64,000 nucleotides of DNA from Campylobacter rectus (lineage in GTDB: Bacteria > Campylobacterota > Campylobacteria > Campylobacterales > Campylobacteraceae). The stretch lies in assembly GCF_004803795.1 (NCBI RefSeq), contig NZ_CP012543.1:2507680-2571679 (forward strand). The letters are read 5' to 3'. This document shows positions 1 through 7,746 of the stretch, piece after piece. Within the stretch, counting starts at the first letter, position 1. Every line of letters begins with the position of its first letter. The notes beneath the pieces are model-generated. The model saw nothing but the letters and a program-made list of their open reading frames with translations. It did not search any database and was not told the origin of the DNA. A program made the position numbers and the translations under genes.

Positions 1-945
1 TTTATAGCTTGTTAGGTGGTGATATTTTAGTACGTTTTGGTCGGATATTATCTTTTGATATTCGTTATGTGTTTGATCTATGATAGAGGTAAATGGTATA
101 GCTGTTATAACACGTCTTTTATCGCCTTTTATTTTAGCTATTTGCAATGCCAAATTTAGAGCCAAAAACGTTTTTCCTATACCGGTGGGCGCTTTAATCA
201 AAAACTTATCTTTTTGCGTATTATGATTAAAATTTTGAAAAATAAGTTCTTTTGCTTTTGTTCTGTATTTGTTTTTACTGCCATTTTGCTTTGAGGCTAT
301 AATATATTCCATCTTATTAAGGTAAAGATCTATTTTTTCATCACTTAAAATTTCTACATTTTTATAAGGCTTAGAAAAAATAGCTTCAAATTTATCAGTC
401 AAAACAAGCCTCGAATAGCGCTTCTTAAAAATAAAGTAGTTATCTAAAATTTGGTATTTTTCCAGCTCGGCCTCTAAATCAAAAAAATAGTCGACAAATT
501 CATTAACATCAGGCCTTATCTCTAAATTTAATCTACAAATCACTTCATTTATCTTTTTAAATTTATCTTTTATCTTTGCTTTTATATTGCCTAGTTCGCT
601 AAAGAAAGATTTAAGATCGGGCAAATCGGAATGATGTTTTAGAATAGTAAAAAAATTAGCTAAAAAATTTATATCTTTATCGACTCTAGTAAAAAAATAT
701 ATAAAAGCACTCTCTAGAGTATGCGTTGTTTTTAGCTTTTGTCGAGCTTTTTCAAAATCATCTTTTGAGGTAAAATTCTCTATTTCTAAATTTATATAAT
801 CTTGAAATCTCTGTGCAATCTTAGCAATATCGTGAAAGGATGCTGTCTCTTTATGGTCGCTTTCACCAAAGCTATCGCTTATATTTTTTACATGAAAATT
901 ATAAGATTTTTTAGGGTGCGAGTTAAAAGAGCTTGAAATTTGCAT
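1..945 (-). CDS. cas3: CRISPR-associated Cas3 HD nuclease-helicase, N-terminal part (cut by window edge)
   Basis: Target-degrading nuclease/helicase of a type I CRISPR system. I translated the minus strand from an ATG at 945; the frame stays open to base 1. The N-terminal HD domain shows a His-containing start (SHPKKSYNFH), FHDIAKIAQRF near residue 38 and an ILKHH further on. A superfamily 2 helicase begins with the Walker A motif KAPTGIGKT (bases about 155-181), followed by AIPFTSIIDQ, a motif Ia-like segment. About 315 residues are present; Cas3 proteins are usually 700-900, so most of the helicase lies outside. The start codon overlaps the cas5 stop (TAATG), so it is the last gene of the cas8b-cas11-cas7-cas5-cas3 operon seen here. 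AT-rich like the rest of that operon. Confidence 0.92.
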   Translation of the reverse strand, partial: MQISSSFNSHPKKSYNFHVKNISDSFGESDHKETASFHDIAKIAQRFQDYINLEIENFTSKDDFEKARQKLKTTHTLESAFIYFFTRVDKDINFLANFFTILKHHSDLPDLKSFFSELGNIKAKIKDKFKKINEVICRLNLEIRPDVNEFVDYFFDLEAELEKYQILDNYFIFKKRYSRLVLTDKFEAIFSKPYKNVEILSDEKIDLYLNKMEYIIASKQNGSKNKYRTKAKELIFQNFNHNTQKDKFLIKAPTGIGKTFLALNLALQIAKIKGDKRRVITAIPFTSIIDQTHNEYQKIISDQNVLKYHHLTSYK

Positions 946-1685
946 TATACAAATCTACAATGATAAATTTTATCGCCGCAAACTATCTTCCAAACCTTAA
1001 TATCCCTAGCCTTTATTTGCTTGTTGGATAATATTAAATTTACGCCCAAATCAGGAGATCTTTCTGGCGTTAAAGTGCTCGCAAAACTAATCGGAGAATA
1101 TAAAACACTTTCTTCAAAATCTATATTTTTTACATCATCTTGAAGCACGAATGAATCTATATTTATTTCGTCAAATTTTTTCTCTTCATAATTCGTTATT
1201 TCCATAAATTCGAAATTACCTGCAAATTCGCTATTGCCAAGATAAAATGAAAATTTGCAAATTCGTTTTTTTAGATTATAAATCGCTTCCTCTTCGAGCT
1301 TAAATTTATCAATAAAAATTATATACTTCGGATAAATCAAGAGTTCTCTATTTATTGGTTTTTGAGGAGCCTTATTGTCACGCAAACCAAGCGAGATTTT
1401 TTGCATATCAAATTTGAGCAAACTATTTAGATGAGACTTTGTAAATTTCGTATAGTCGTTTATATAATTTTGCGAAAAACTCTTCTTTAAAATAGGAGCA
1501 TCTAGGATTACACTATATTTAAAGTCGTCAAATCTATCATCGTTTAAATAATTATCTATGCCGAGTAAAGCCGCCAACATACCGCAAATAGTAGTCTTTG
1601 GCGGGATAGGTAAAGTGATATTTTGACTAATCCCCAAAGGATCTCTAAAACAAGCAAATTTACCCCAAATTTTAAATGCAAACAT
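945..1685 (-). CDS. cas5: Cas5 (type I-B Cascade subunit)
   Basis: Subunit of the crRNA-binding Cascade complex that caps the 5' handle of the crRNA. The protein is 246 residues, normal for Cas5b/Cas5h. The N-terminus MFAFKIWGKFACFRDP followed by LPIPPKTTICGMLAALLG is the typical Cas5 RAMP start with its Pro-Pro-(K/R)-(S/T)-x(3)-G(M/L)(L/I) motif. A C-terminal YHCRFV closes the fold. The start ATG overlaps the cas7 stop codon by one base and its own stop overlaps the cas3 start, so translation is probably coupled through the three genes. Confidence 0.93.
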   Translation of the reverse strand: MFAFKIWGKFACFRDPLGISQNITLPIPPKTTICGMLAALLGIDNYLNDDRFDDFKYSVILDAPILKKSFSQNYINDYTKFTKSHLNSLLKFDMQKISLGLRDNKAPQKPINRELLIYPKYIIFIDKFKLEEEAIYNLKKRICKFSFYLGNSEFAGNFEFMEITNYEEKKFDEINIDSFVLQDDVKNIDFEESVLYSPISFASTLTPERSPDLGVNLILSNKQIKARDIKVWKIVCGDKIYHCRFV

Positions 1686-2560
1686 TATAGTTCTTTTGCT
1701 TCTAAATTTATATTTAGATCTTTAAAATTATCCAGATATTTTTTAGCCGAATCATCATAAAAAACTACTACTTTTTCTATTTTTTGACTCATATTTTTTA
1801 ACGACCTTGCAAGAGCCGAGAAATTTAATTCACATTCGCTAAAAGCACGAAGTTGTTGAGAGTTTTCATTGTCTATCTTTACAAGCTCGTCAAGCAGACC
1901 TATCATATAAGTATCTTTATAGATAACTCTTATAAGCATTCTTGGTTTTTGTCCGACTTTACTCCTGGTATTTAGTAGCTTTGTGCCTTGCCACATAGAA
2001 TCAAGCATATCGGCAACATCTTCTTCGCTTGCATTCGATTTAGCAGCATTTAGAGAATTTATAGTACCGTACATAGCAAACAACCCATAAGGTATATAAT
2101 TATCGGTTCTAAATGTCTTATTTAAGCTATTGTCTTTACCGAAAGCACCGGTTCCTTGTGATAAAATAGTCTCTGTTTCGTTTAGTGATTTAGCCCAAGA
2201 AAATTGCACCGTACCTATAATTTGAAGATTACTTTTTGGTGCCACTCCGCCAAAAAGTCTATTGTCAATGCAGCTTAAAAAAACTTTTTTATCATCTTTT
2301 TCATTTAAAGCATTCCTCAACTCGGTAAATCTGGTTTCTGCCGATTGTACCTGCTCTGCGTTATTTACAAATACGGTTTTACCTTTTCTATATTGCAGAT
2401 CATCCCTGATCGTTCTTTTTACTCTAACATCGCTAACAACGGCTTTTCTATCGCTTTCATCGTATCTTGGCGCATTATCGTTTAACATGTCGCCGTTAGG
2501 ATTAGTCATTTTTGCATCCCATAAAAACAGAATTTCACTATGTTTTGCTAAATCACTCAT
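1685..2560 (-). CDS. cas7: Cas7 (Csh2-type, type I-B Cascade backbone)
   Basis: Backbone protein of Cascade that polymerises along the crRNA spacer. The first residues (SEILFLWDAKMTNPNGD, then a PRYDESDRKAVVSDVRVKRTIRDDL segment) are the Csh2/Cas7b signature. An upstream in-frame ATG exists at 2608, but an AAGGAG Shine-Dalgarno sequence lies just before the ATG-ATG pair at 2563/2560, so I choose 2560 (291 residues). The start overlaps the 3' end of the small-subunit gene by 8 bases, and the stop overlaps cas5 (TAATG). Confidence 0.93.
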   Translation of the reverse strand: MSDLAKHSEILFLWDAKMTNPNGDMLNDNAPRYDESDRKAVVSDVRVKRTIRDDLQYRKGKTVFVNNAEQVQSAETRFTELRNALNEKDDKKVFLSCIDNRLFGGVAPKSNLQIIGTVQFSWAKSLNETETILSQGTGAFGKDNSLNKTFRTDNYIPYGLFAMYGTINSLNAAKSNASEEDVADMLDSMWQGTKLLNTRSKVGQKPRMLIRVIYKDTYMIGLLDELVKIDNENSQQLRAFSECELNFSALARSLKNMSQKIEKVVVFYDDSAKKYLDNFKDLNINLEAKEL

Positions 2561-2975
2561 CATCTTCTCCTTGTTTTTGATTTTCTTTTTTAAATTTTGC
2601 ATAATCATTAAACCCTCTAATAAAAGCGAAAGAAATCTCCTGTTGAGCTACTCTTATATTTTTTGGATATACAAAATAAGTAGTAACTAATTGCGATAAA
2701 TCATTGTTTTTAGGAGTATTTAGACTAAACAGCCTCTCAAAATAGCTTGCTTTATTAAAAATAGCTTTTAAATTTGATTCCGTTATTCTTTTGGTCGATA
2801 ACCATTTTTTAAACGTCTCGTTCTTTTTTACGACTTTCCCGTTTGGATTATACGAACTATCGATAATACCTTTCGAATAAGCGCCTATCAAATAAGCTCC
2901 TTTTATTAAGCCGTTCTCAAAATAATCGGATTGCTCAAGCAATAATTTTTCAAAATATTCAGAAAAAAGTTCCAT
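2553..2975 (-). CDS. Cas11b-like small subunit encoded as a separate gene
   Basis: 140-residue helical protein placed directly after cas8b and overlapping cas7. In characterised type I-B systems the small subunit is normally made from an internal start inside cas8b. Here the C-terminal part of a Cas8b (pattern EN-LIKGAYLIGAYSKGI, then KKWL and ISFAFIRGFNDY, as in the helical tail of Cas8b) is its own reading frame. It has a good Shine-Dalgarno (AAGGA, 2-base gap after the cas8b stop, different frame). The lengths 464 + 140 add up to a usual full-length Cas8b of about 600 residues, which supports a split. An alternative is a frameshifted cas8b, but the dedicated ribosome-binding site argues against it. 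Function inferred from position and composition. Confidence 0.7.
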   Translation of the reverse strand: MELFSEYFEKLLLEQSDYFENGLIKGAYLIGAYSKGIIDSSYNPNGKVVKKNETFKKWLSTKRITESNLKAIFNKASYFERLFSLNTPKNNDLSQLVTTYFVYPKNIRVAQQEISFAFIRGFNDYAKFKKENQKQGEDDE

Positions 2976-2976
2976 T

Positions 2977-4371
2977 CTACATCCTTATTGCGTTTATATC
3001 TTTTAAAAATTTTAAAATCTTGTTTTCATTTTCTATAAAAGTATTCGGATACATTATCCACTCTTTTATACTGTCTTTTAATCTGCTTTTATTTTCACCG
3101 TCAAACTCTCTAAAGTGTTCAAAACGTTTTAAAACCTCCAGGTAACTTATTTTTAAATACCCCAAAAGTAATCTTGCTAAATATATTTTTTCTTGTAAAA
3201 TTTTATTTTTCAAATTTGCAATACTATTTGTAGATATAGCAAACTGTTCCGTAACCCTAAAATAATCCTTTAAATATACAAATCTGATATCCTCATCCTC
3301 GCTTTGAACTCGTTTCATAGCATCCGTAATATGATCTTCTTGCATCAAATTCGCTACCTTTCTTATCCTGCTCGGCAAAACATCTTCAAGAGTAGCAAAT
3401 ATTTTAACAGATAAATTGGTAACATTCACCTCCGTAAAGAATATATCGAGCGTAAAGCTATTAATATATTCAAAATTTTCTATTTGCTTATTTAATTTTC
3501 TAATAAAGCTTTCTTCCCTAGTTGCTTCATCACTTAAAGTATTTGATTTCTCAAGAAAATTTATCATTTCCTTAAAAATATCTTCGTCAAAATTTACCAT
3601 AGACGGAATTATTATATATTCTAATCCTTTGTAATAAAATTTAAGATTGTTTATCGCATACATCCAGCCTTTTTTGACCGATTTTGCCGTATTTTTTGAC
3701 ATAGGAAGACGGTTTATGGATTGCTCTTTAAATTTGTCATCATAATTATCCATAGTAAAAAACTTGACATTCGGATCATACCCGCAAGGTTCTTTTTCTT
3801 GGGTAACAATATCTATCTGCTCCTTTAAAAAAGCGTTTCCTTTTTTGTCCTCTATATGAGGCTTTACAAATTCATTAAGATAATTTTGCAAAACTTCCGG
3901 CATAAGCTCATAAAAACTTTTGCCATTTATAAGTAAAATCAGAAAATAATCGCCTTGCTTAAAGTCCTTTAACCCAAGCTCATCGTTTTTATAGTTTTCA
4001 AGATATTCAAATACTAAATTTGCCAAAATTTTGTTGTTACTATTTGCATACACTACAATTGAATTTTGTAAGGTATGTGAGATGGCTTGGAATTTTTTAT
4101 ATAAATCTTTTTCGTTTTGATACTCGTAGTTTGGGTATAAATAATATGAATTACTAGTTCCACCTATCTTTTTTGTAAAAAATGTTTTTATGGTGTCTAA
4201 TGAAGTTCGCGATAGCTTTGGAGCACCAAGAAGCCTCCCGTTCTCAATTTTAAAATCAATAGCCAAAGTTATATGGTCACTATCCTTAAAATTAGAACTT
4301 TTAATCATAGCCTTAACATCGTCGTCACTTAGCAGGCTGCCAATTTTATATAGCTTATGAGCTAATCCCAT
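2977..4371 (-). CDS. cas8b: Cas8b (Csh1/TM1802-type large subunit of type I-B Cascade)
   Basis: Large Cascade subunit that recognises the PAM and recruits Cas3. 464 residues, with a typical start (MGLAHKLYKIGSLLSDDDVKAMI) and a central segment (CGYDPNVKFFTMDNYDDKF) in which Cas8b proteins often carry Cys residues. Shorter than the usual roughly 600 residues because the C-terminal helical domain is encoded by the next gene. It is the first cas gene after a 435-bp gap that separates it from cas6. That gap carries a strong promoter reading toward it and a small ORF. The gene is AT-rich (Ile/Asn/Lys-rich product), unlike cas6. Confidence 0.9.
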   Translation of the reverse strand: MGLAHKLYKIGSLLSDDDVKAMIKSSNFKDSDHITLAIDFKIENGRLLGAPKLSRTSLDTIKTFFTKKIGGTSNSYYLYPNYEYQNEKDLYKKFQAISHTLQNSIVVYANSNNKILANLVFEYLENYKNDELGLKDFKQGDYFLILLINGKSFYELMPEVLQNYLNEFVKPHIEDKKGNAFLKEQIDIVTQEKEPCGYDPNVKFFTMDNYDDKFKEQSINRLPMSKNTAKSVKKGWMYAINNLKFYYKGLEYIIIPSMVNFDEDIFKEMINFLEKSNTLSDEATREESFIRKLNKQIENFEYINSFTLDIFFTEVNVTNLSVKIFATLEDVLPSRIRKVANLMQEDHITDAMKRVQSEDEDIRFVYLKDYFRVTEQFAISTNSIANLKNKILQEKIYLARLLLGYLKISYLEVLKRFEHFREFDGENKSRLKDSIKEWIMYPNTFIENENKILKFLKDINAIRM

Positions 4372-4496
4372 ATCTTGTTTTACCTTAAAATTCTTTAAAT
4401 AATTCTACGCCTATTTGACTTAAATACTTCTAAAAATATATCAAATCTAAGGAAAATCAAAAAGTACCATAAAATCTTTTTTTAAAGACTTAGTCA

Positions 4497-4634
4497 TTAA
4501 CTGCAATAAACATTAAGCTCTATTCTGCCACAATTTATATCAAACTTTTCTATATCTAGAACAGGACCAAAGAATACAAATAAAATACATAAAATGTACT
4601 TTTTAACACAACTGGAAATATTTTTATTTTTCAA
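4497..4634 (-). CDS. 45-codon ORF behind a consensus promoter: candidate CreT-like toxin
   Basis: Small ORF with a TTG start, an AAGGAG Shine-Dalgarno 8 bases upstream (4643-4648) and a perfect sigma70 promoter (4661-4689). The predicted peptide is LKNKNISSCVKKYILCILFV at its N-terminus, one hydrophobic segment (about residues 13-28) and a polar Cys-containing tail ending NVYCS. It lies between cas6 and cas8b, the position of creTA in the Haloarcula hispanica type I-B locus. CreT toxins described so far act as small RNAs or mini-ORFs, so either the peptide or the RNA could be the active product. The ORF is not recognised from any family I know. Toxicity and Cascade control are inference from the facing CreA-like unit. 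Confidence 0.55.
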   Translation of the reverse strand: MKNKNISSCVKKYILCILFVFFGPVLDIEKFDINCGRIELNVYCS

Positions 4635-4642
4635 AAGAGCAG

Positions 4643-4689
4643 CTCCTTATTTTTAATCGTATTATAGTACAAAACAAAAATATTGTCAA
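4643..4689 (-). promoter_or_regulatory. Consensus sigma70 promoter and Shine-Dalgarno of the creT-like ORF
   Basis: On the minus strand a -35 TTGACA (4684-4689), a 17-base spacer and a -10 TATAAT (4661-4666): a full consensus match. Campylobacter promoters usually lack a recognisable -35, so such a match is striking. A Shine-Dalgarno AAGGAG (4643-4648) follows within the expected short leader. It could also supply transcripts to cas8b downstream. The sequence immediately upstream of the -35 is the 16-base match to the CreA-like spacer, so Cascade bound there would sit against the -35 box. Confidence 0.85.
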
Positions 4690-4690
4690 G

Positions 4691-4709
4691 TTATATTATT
4701 TTAAAGATT
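4691..4709 (+). other. Protospacer-like site next to the creT promoter (seed match to the CreA-like spacer)
   Basis: Bases 4694-4709 are identical to bases 4785-4800, 16 consecutive matches. The identity stops exactly at the repeat/spacer boundary of the CreA-like unit on one side. The three bases 5' of the match (TTA, 4691-4693) occupy the PAM position for a type I target. The site ends two bases from the -35 hexamer (4684-4689). The PAM of this Cas subtype in this organism is not known to me, so TTA as a functional PAM is inference. Confidence 0.65.
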
Positions 4710-4751
4710 ACCACAACTTTTAATCTTGATGAAAATATACTATAATACGTA

Positions 4752-4817
4752 AAAAGAATAAGGTTTCCCGTCGGGATTTGAAATTATTATTTTAAAGATT
4801 GCAACCTTATTCTTTTT
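4752..4817. terminator. 14-bp inverted repeat enclosing the CreA-like unit; bidirectional terminator candidate
   Basis: AAAAGAATAAGGTT (4752-4765) pairs with AACCTTATTCTTTT (4803-4816) across a 37-base loop. The loop itself holds the TCCC-GTC-GGGA hairpin. Both strands end the stem in a T-rich run. On the minus strand it could terminate cas6; on the plus strand, the CreA-like transcript. Confidence 0.5.
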
Positions 4818-4820
4818 CTT
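4752..4820 (+). ncRNA. CreA-like RNA: CRISPR-repeat-like sequence plus a spacer targeting the creT promoter
   Basis: Plus-strand unit with its own -10 box TATAAT at 4741-4746 (weak -35). The repeat-like part spans 4763-4784: it contains the small palindrome TCCCGTCGGGA and ends in TTTGAAAT, the kind of 8-base tag left by Cas6 in type I-B crRNAs. The following spacer-like part begins TATTATTTTAAAGATT (4785-4800), identical to the DNA beside the -35 of the convergent promoter. Bases 4752-4765 and 4803-4816 are complementary and would close the RNA and help terminate it. It runs into the 3' end of cas6. The genomic CRISPR repeat is outside the window, so the repeat identity cannot be confirmed here. 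Confidence 0.6.
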
Positions 4821-5493
4821 CCACCACCTCCACAAACCCCACTCCGCAGTTCATACATCCGCTTCCGACGCCGGCATCAAGGATCAAATTTATTAGCTCG
4901 GGCTGCGCGCAAATTTTCCATTTTGCTTGCCAAGCCTGAACCGGCGAGCGGTTGTTACCGTAATAAAAATTAAATGGATTTTGCAAATTTTGCCAGAGTA
5001 AATTTAGCTCAAATTCGCCCTCGTATCTGCGCCCGGTAAGCGTTTCAAATCTTTGCAAAGCGTTCGTTTTCATCATCTCAAGATGCCTGGAATCTTGCGG
5101 CTGCAGATAAATTTTATGCCCCAAAAGCCCGCCTATCGCGCACGCTACGCAGCCTTGCAGCACCGCTTCGCTTTGCGTAGTTCTGTGTTCGCTAACCGCC
5201 ACAGTCGTATCGCACAAGCAAAGCTCGCCTAAATTTAACCCGTCTTTTAGCACGGCAAGCGCGATTATTTTTTCAAATTCCGGCTCATAAGAGGTAAATC
5301 TAATCCGCAAATTTGCGCCCTTTAAACGAAAATCAAAATTCGTTCGTTTAAAAATTTTGCCGCTGGGCTCATGCCTATATCCCTCGTGCTCGACACTTGG
5401 CAGATAGCGGTAGATGTAGCCCTGGATGAGCTGGGGCAGCGCTTTTGAAATTTTTAAATTTGCACTTGGCAAACGTGAGATTATCGTGAGCAT
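4807..5493 (-). CDS. cas6: Cas6 crRNA-processing endoribonuclease
   Basis: Cuts pre-crRNA within repeats. 228 residues with the ferredoxin-like RAMP layout; the C-terminal glycine-rich loop GVGSGCMNCGVGFVEV (about residues 207-222) is the Cas6 hallmark. N-terminal MLTIISRLPSANLKISKALP with an early His region (VEHEGYRHEPSGKIFKR) is consistent with Cas6. Codon use is GC-rich, like the chromosomal genes to its right and unlike the AT-rich cas8b-cas3 block. Last codons overlap the inverted repeat downstream. Divergent from patB. Confidence 0.85.
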   Translation of the reverse strand: MLTIISRLPSANLKISKALPQLIQGYIYRYLPSVEHEGYRHEPSGKIFKRTNFDFRLKGANLRIRFTSYEPEFEKIIALAVLKDGLNLGELCLCDTTVAVSEHRTTQSEAVLQGCVACAIGGLLGHKIYLQPQDSRHLEMMKTNALQRFETLTGRRYEGEFELNLLWQNLQNPFNFYYGNNRSPVQAWQAKWKICAQPELINLILDAGVGSGCMNCGVGFVEVVEEKE

Positions 5494-5638
5494 TTTCGTC
5501 CTTAAATTTAGTAAAATTTAGACGTAATTATAAAAAATCTTGCATTAAAAATCGGTTTTGCGCAAAAATACGGCGAAATTTCAAATTTTGCCCATCAAAT
5601 TCGCTAAAATATCCGCAAAAATCACGCAAGGAGAGCAA

Positions 5639-6811
5639 ATGAAATACGATTTTGACGCGCCGGTGGAGCGAGACGGGACGTATTCGTCAAAATGGAAAAC
5701 GAGCGGAGACGAGCTGCCGATGTGGGTGGCGGATATGGATTTTAAGGTCGCGCCCGAAATTTTAGAAGCGCTGCAAAAGCGCCTGGATAACGGAGTTTTT
5801 GGCTATTCGTACGTGCCGCAGGAGTGGAGCGAGGCCGTCTGCTCGTGGTGGAGCAGGCGCCACGACGTCAAATTTGACCCAAATTGGCTGATTTTTTGTA
5901 CGGGCGTGATCCCGATCATCAGCTCCGCGGTGCGCAAATTTACGAGCATGGGCGATAAAATCGTGATCCAAAGCCCCGTCTATCACGTCTTTTACCGCAG
6001 TATCGAAAACAACGGCAGGATCGCGCTTACAAACGAGCTAGCCTACGACGGGCGCGGCTATGATATAGACTTTGCCGACCTCGAAGAAAAGCTCGCCGAC
6101 CCGCTAGCTACGATGTTTATCCTTTGCAACCCGCACAATCCCGTCGGCAAAATTTGGAGCGCCCAGAAGCTAGCCAAAATCGGCGAACTATGCGCCAAGC
6201 ACGGCATTTTGGTGATCTCTGACGAGATTCATTGCGACATCACGAGCCCCGGCAAAAGCTACATGCCGTTTATCGGCGCGAGCGAGACTTGCAAAAACAT
6301 CTCGATCACCTGCGTTTCGCCGACCAAAGCCTTTAACATCGCCGGCCTGCAAAGCTCCGCCGCCGTAGTGCCAAATCCCAAACTGCGCGCCAAAATGGCA
6401 AAAGCCATCAACGACGATGAGGTCGGCGAAGGCAATGCGTTTTCTTGTATCGCGACGATCGCGGCGTTCGAGCGAGGCGAAGCGTGGCTCGAGCAGATGC
6501 GCGAATACGTCTGGCAAAACCGCAAAATCGTGAGCGAGTTTTTGCAAAACGAACTGCCGCAGATCAGGCTTGTGGAGCAGGACGCCACGTATCTACTCTG
6601 GCTTGACTGCCGCGAAATTTGCGACGACGCGAGCGATTTTCATAAATTTTTACGCCAAAAAGCGGGGCTTTGGCTAAACGACGGCAACGCATACAGAGGT
6701 GCGGAAAAATGCTTCCTACGTCTAAACATCGCCACGCAAAGATCGCGCGTGCTAGAGGGGCTAAAACGCCTAAAATCAGGCGCCCTAGCCTACGCGAAAA
6801 GCAGGCAATAA
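5639..6811 (+). CDS. patB: PatB/MalY-type PLP-dependent C-S lyase (cystathionine beta-lyase family)
   Basis: Fold-type I aminotransferase-like enzyme that cleaves cystathionine or cysteine to thiol/sulfide, pyruvate and ammonia. Hallmarks: W-ADMDF near the start ([18 protein letters not shown]), [19 protein letters not shown] and the PLP lysine in [13 protein letters not shown] start at 5639, where AAGGAG precedes ATG; an earlier in-frame ATG at 5558 adds 27 unsupported residues. 390 residues, normal length. A hairpin terminator follows at 6896. Confidence 0.88.
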   Translation: MKYDFDAPVERDGTYSSKWKTSGDELPMWVADMDFKVAPEILEALQKRLDNGVFGYSYVPQEWSEAVCSWWSRRHDVKFDPNWLIFCTGVIPIISSAVRKFTSMGDKIVIQSPVYHVFYRSIENNGRIALTNELAYDGRGYDIDFADLEEKLADPLATMFILCNPHNPVGKIWSAQKLAKIGELCAKHGILVISDEIHCDITSPGKSYMPFIGASETCKNISITCVSPTKAFNIAGLQSSAAVVPNPKLRAKMAKAINDDEVGEGNAFSCIATIAAFERGEAWLEQMREYVWQNRKIVSEFLQNELPQIRLVEQDATYLLWLDCREICDDASDFHKFLRQKAGLWLNDGNAYRGAEKCFLRLNIATQRSRVLEGLKRLKSGALAYAKSRQ

Positions 6812-6895
6812 TATATTTACGAAAAATTGGGATAAAATTTAGACCTTTTTGGTATGATTTCCGCGTCCGACAAGAAAACCTCCTTTTTGTAACGA

Positions 6896-6926
6896 CGCTT
6901 CGGCTCCCCCTGCCGAGGCGTTTTTT
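6896..6926 (+). terminator. Rho-independent terminator after patB
   Basis: CGCTTCGGC (6896-6904) pairs with GCCGAGGCG (6912-6920) through a 7-base loop, followed by six T. Confidence 0.75.
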
Positions 6927-7026
6927 GTCTTATTCATTAAGCTTTTTTAGTTATAATCCTTCTCATAAATTTACTCCGCCTAGCTCAAATTTAAGCAAAT
7001 TTAGCGCTTCAGGCGAAAGGACGAAA

Positions 7027-7500
7027 ATGCTAACTCACATAGACGAAAACAACCGCCCCAAAATGGTCGACGTAAGCGACAAGGGCGTAACTACGCGCAT
7101 AGCCGTGGCAAGCGGCGTCATAAAAATGTCGCGCGAAGCCTTTGACGCGATCAAAAACAACACCGGCAAAAAAGGTCCGGTCCTGCAAACCGCCGTCGTA
7201 GGCGCGATAATGGGCGCAAAAAAGACGAGCGAACTCATCCCGATGTGCCACCCGCTGCTAATCAGCGGCATAAACTGCGACATCGAGGAGCTAACCGAAA
7301 TCTGCGCCTACAAGCTAACCGTTAGCGTCAAAATAGACGGCAAAACAGGCGTCGAGATGGAGGCGCTAACAGGCGTTAGCGTCGGTCTTCTAACTATCTA
7401 CGATATGATAAAAGCGATAGATAAAACCATGCAGATAACAGACATCGCGCTAGAAAGCAAGAGCGGAGGCAAAAGTGGCGACTACGTGCGATCTAAATAA
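7027..7500 (+). CDS. moaC: MoaC, cyclic pyranopterin monophosphate synthase (molybdenum cofactor)
   Basis: Converts 3',8-cyclo-dihydro-GTP to cyclic pyranopterin monophosphate, the second step in molybdopterin biosynthesis. Conserved blocks are visible: [31 protein letters not shown] and [22 protein letters not shown], which contain the catalytic and binding His, Lys and Asp residues. 157 residues, the normal size. Start at 7027 chosen because homology begins there ([16 protein letters not shown]); the frame is open upstream without signal. Overlaps the next gene by 26 bases. Confidence 0.95.
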   Translation: MLTHIDENNRPKMVDVSDKGVTTRIAVASGVIKMSREAFDAIKNNTGKKGPVLQTAVVGAIMGAKKTSELIPMCHPLLISGINCDIEELTEICAYKLTVSVKIDGKTGVEMEALTGVSVGLLTIYDMIKAIDKTMQITDIALESKSGGKSGDYVRSK

Positions 7501-7738
7501 AGAACCCGAAATCTCATATCCAAATTTCTGGGAATACAAAATCATCCTGCTCCAAAGCAAAAATGCCGAAGCTATCGCGCGCGGCATCGTAGGCGAAAGG
7601 CAGCACAAGATAACACCGTCAAAATCTAGCAAAGAGGGCAAATACAAAAGCTACAATCTAAGCGTTTTGGTTAATTCTAACCAGGAGCGATTAGAAATTT
7701 TTTCCGCGCTAAGACGCGTTTGCAAATACGTACTATAA
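7475..7738 (+). CDS. DUF493 (YbeD-like) small regulatory-type protein
   Basis: 87 residues with the ferredoxin-like DUF493 pattern ([20 protein letters not shown], the [21 protein letters not shown] strand pair, then the [16 protein letters not shown] end). GTG start at 7475 with GGAGG five bases upstream, inside moaC, so the two genes are translationally linked. The biochemical role of the family is not settled. Confidence 0.8.
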   Translation: MATTCDLNKEPEISYPNFWEYKIILLQSKNAEAIARGIVGERQHKITPSKSSKEGKYKSYNLSVLVNSNQERLEIFSALRRVCKYVL

Positions 7739-7746
7739 GGACTTTC

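Noticed and set aside
2262..2690. 142-codon plus-strand frame opposite cas7/cas11
   Set aside because: Antisense shadow of well supported cas genes; no ribosome site and no family resemblance.
4752..4820. Reading the repeat-like sequence as the start of a normal CRISPR array
   Set aside because: Only one repeat-like unit is present and no second repeat follows; the spacer targets the adjacent promoter, so a CreA-like solitary unit fits better.
6188..6588. Long minus-strand frames opposite patB
   Set aside because: High-GC antisense shadows of a clearly identified enzyme gene.
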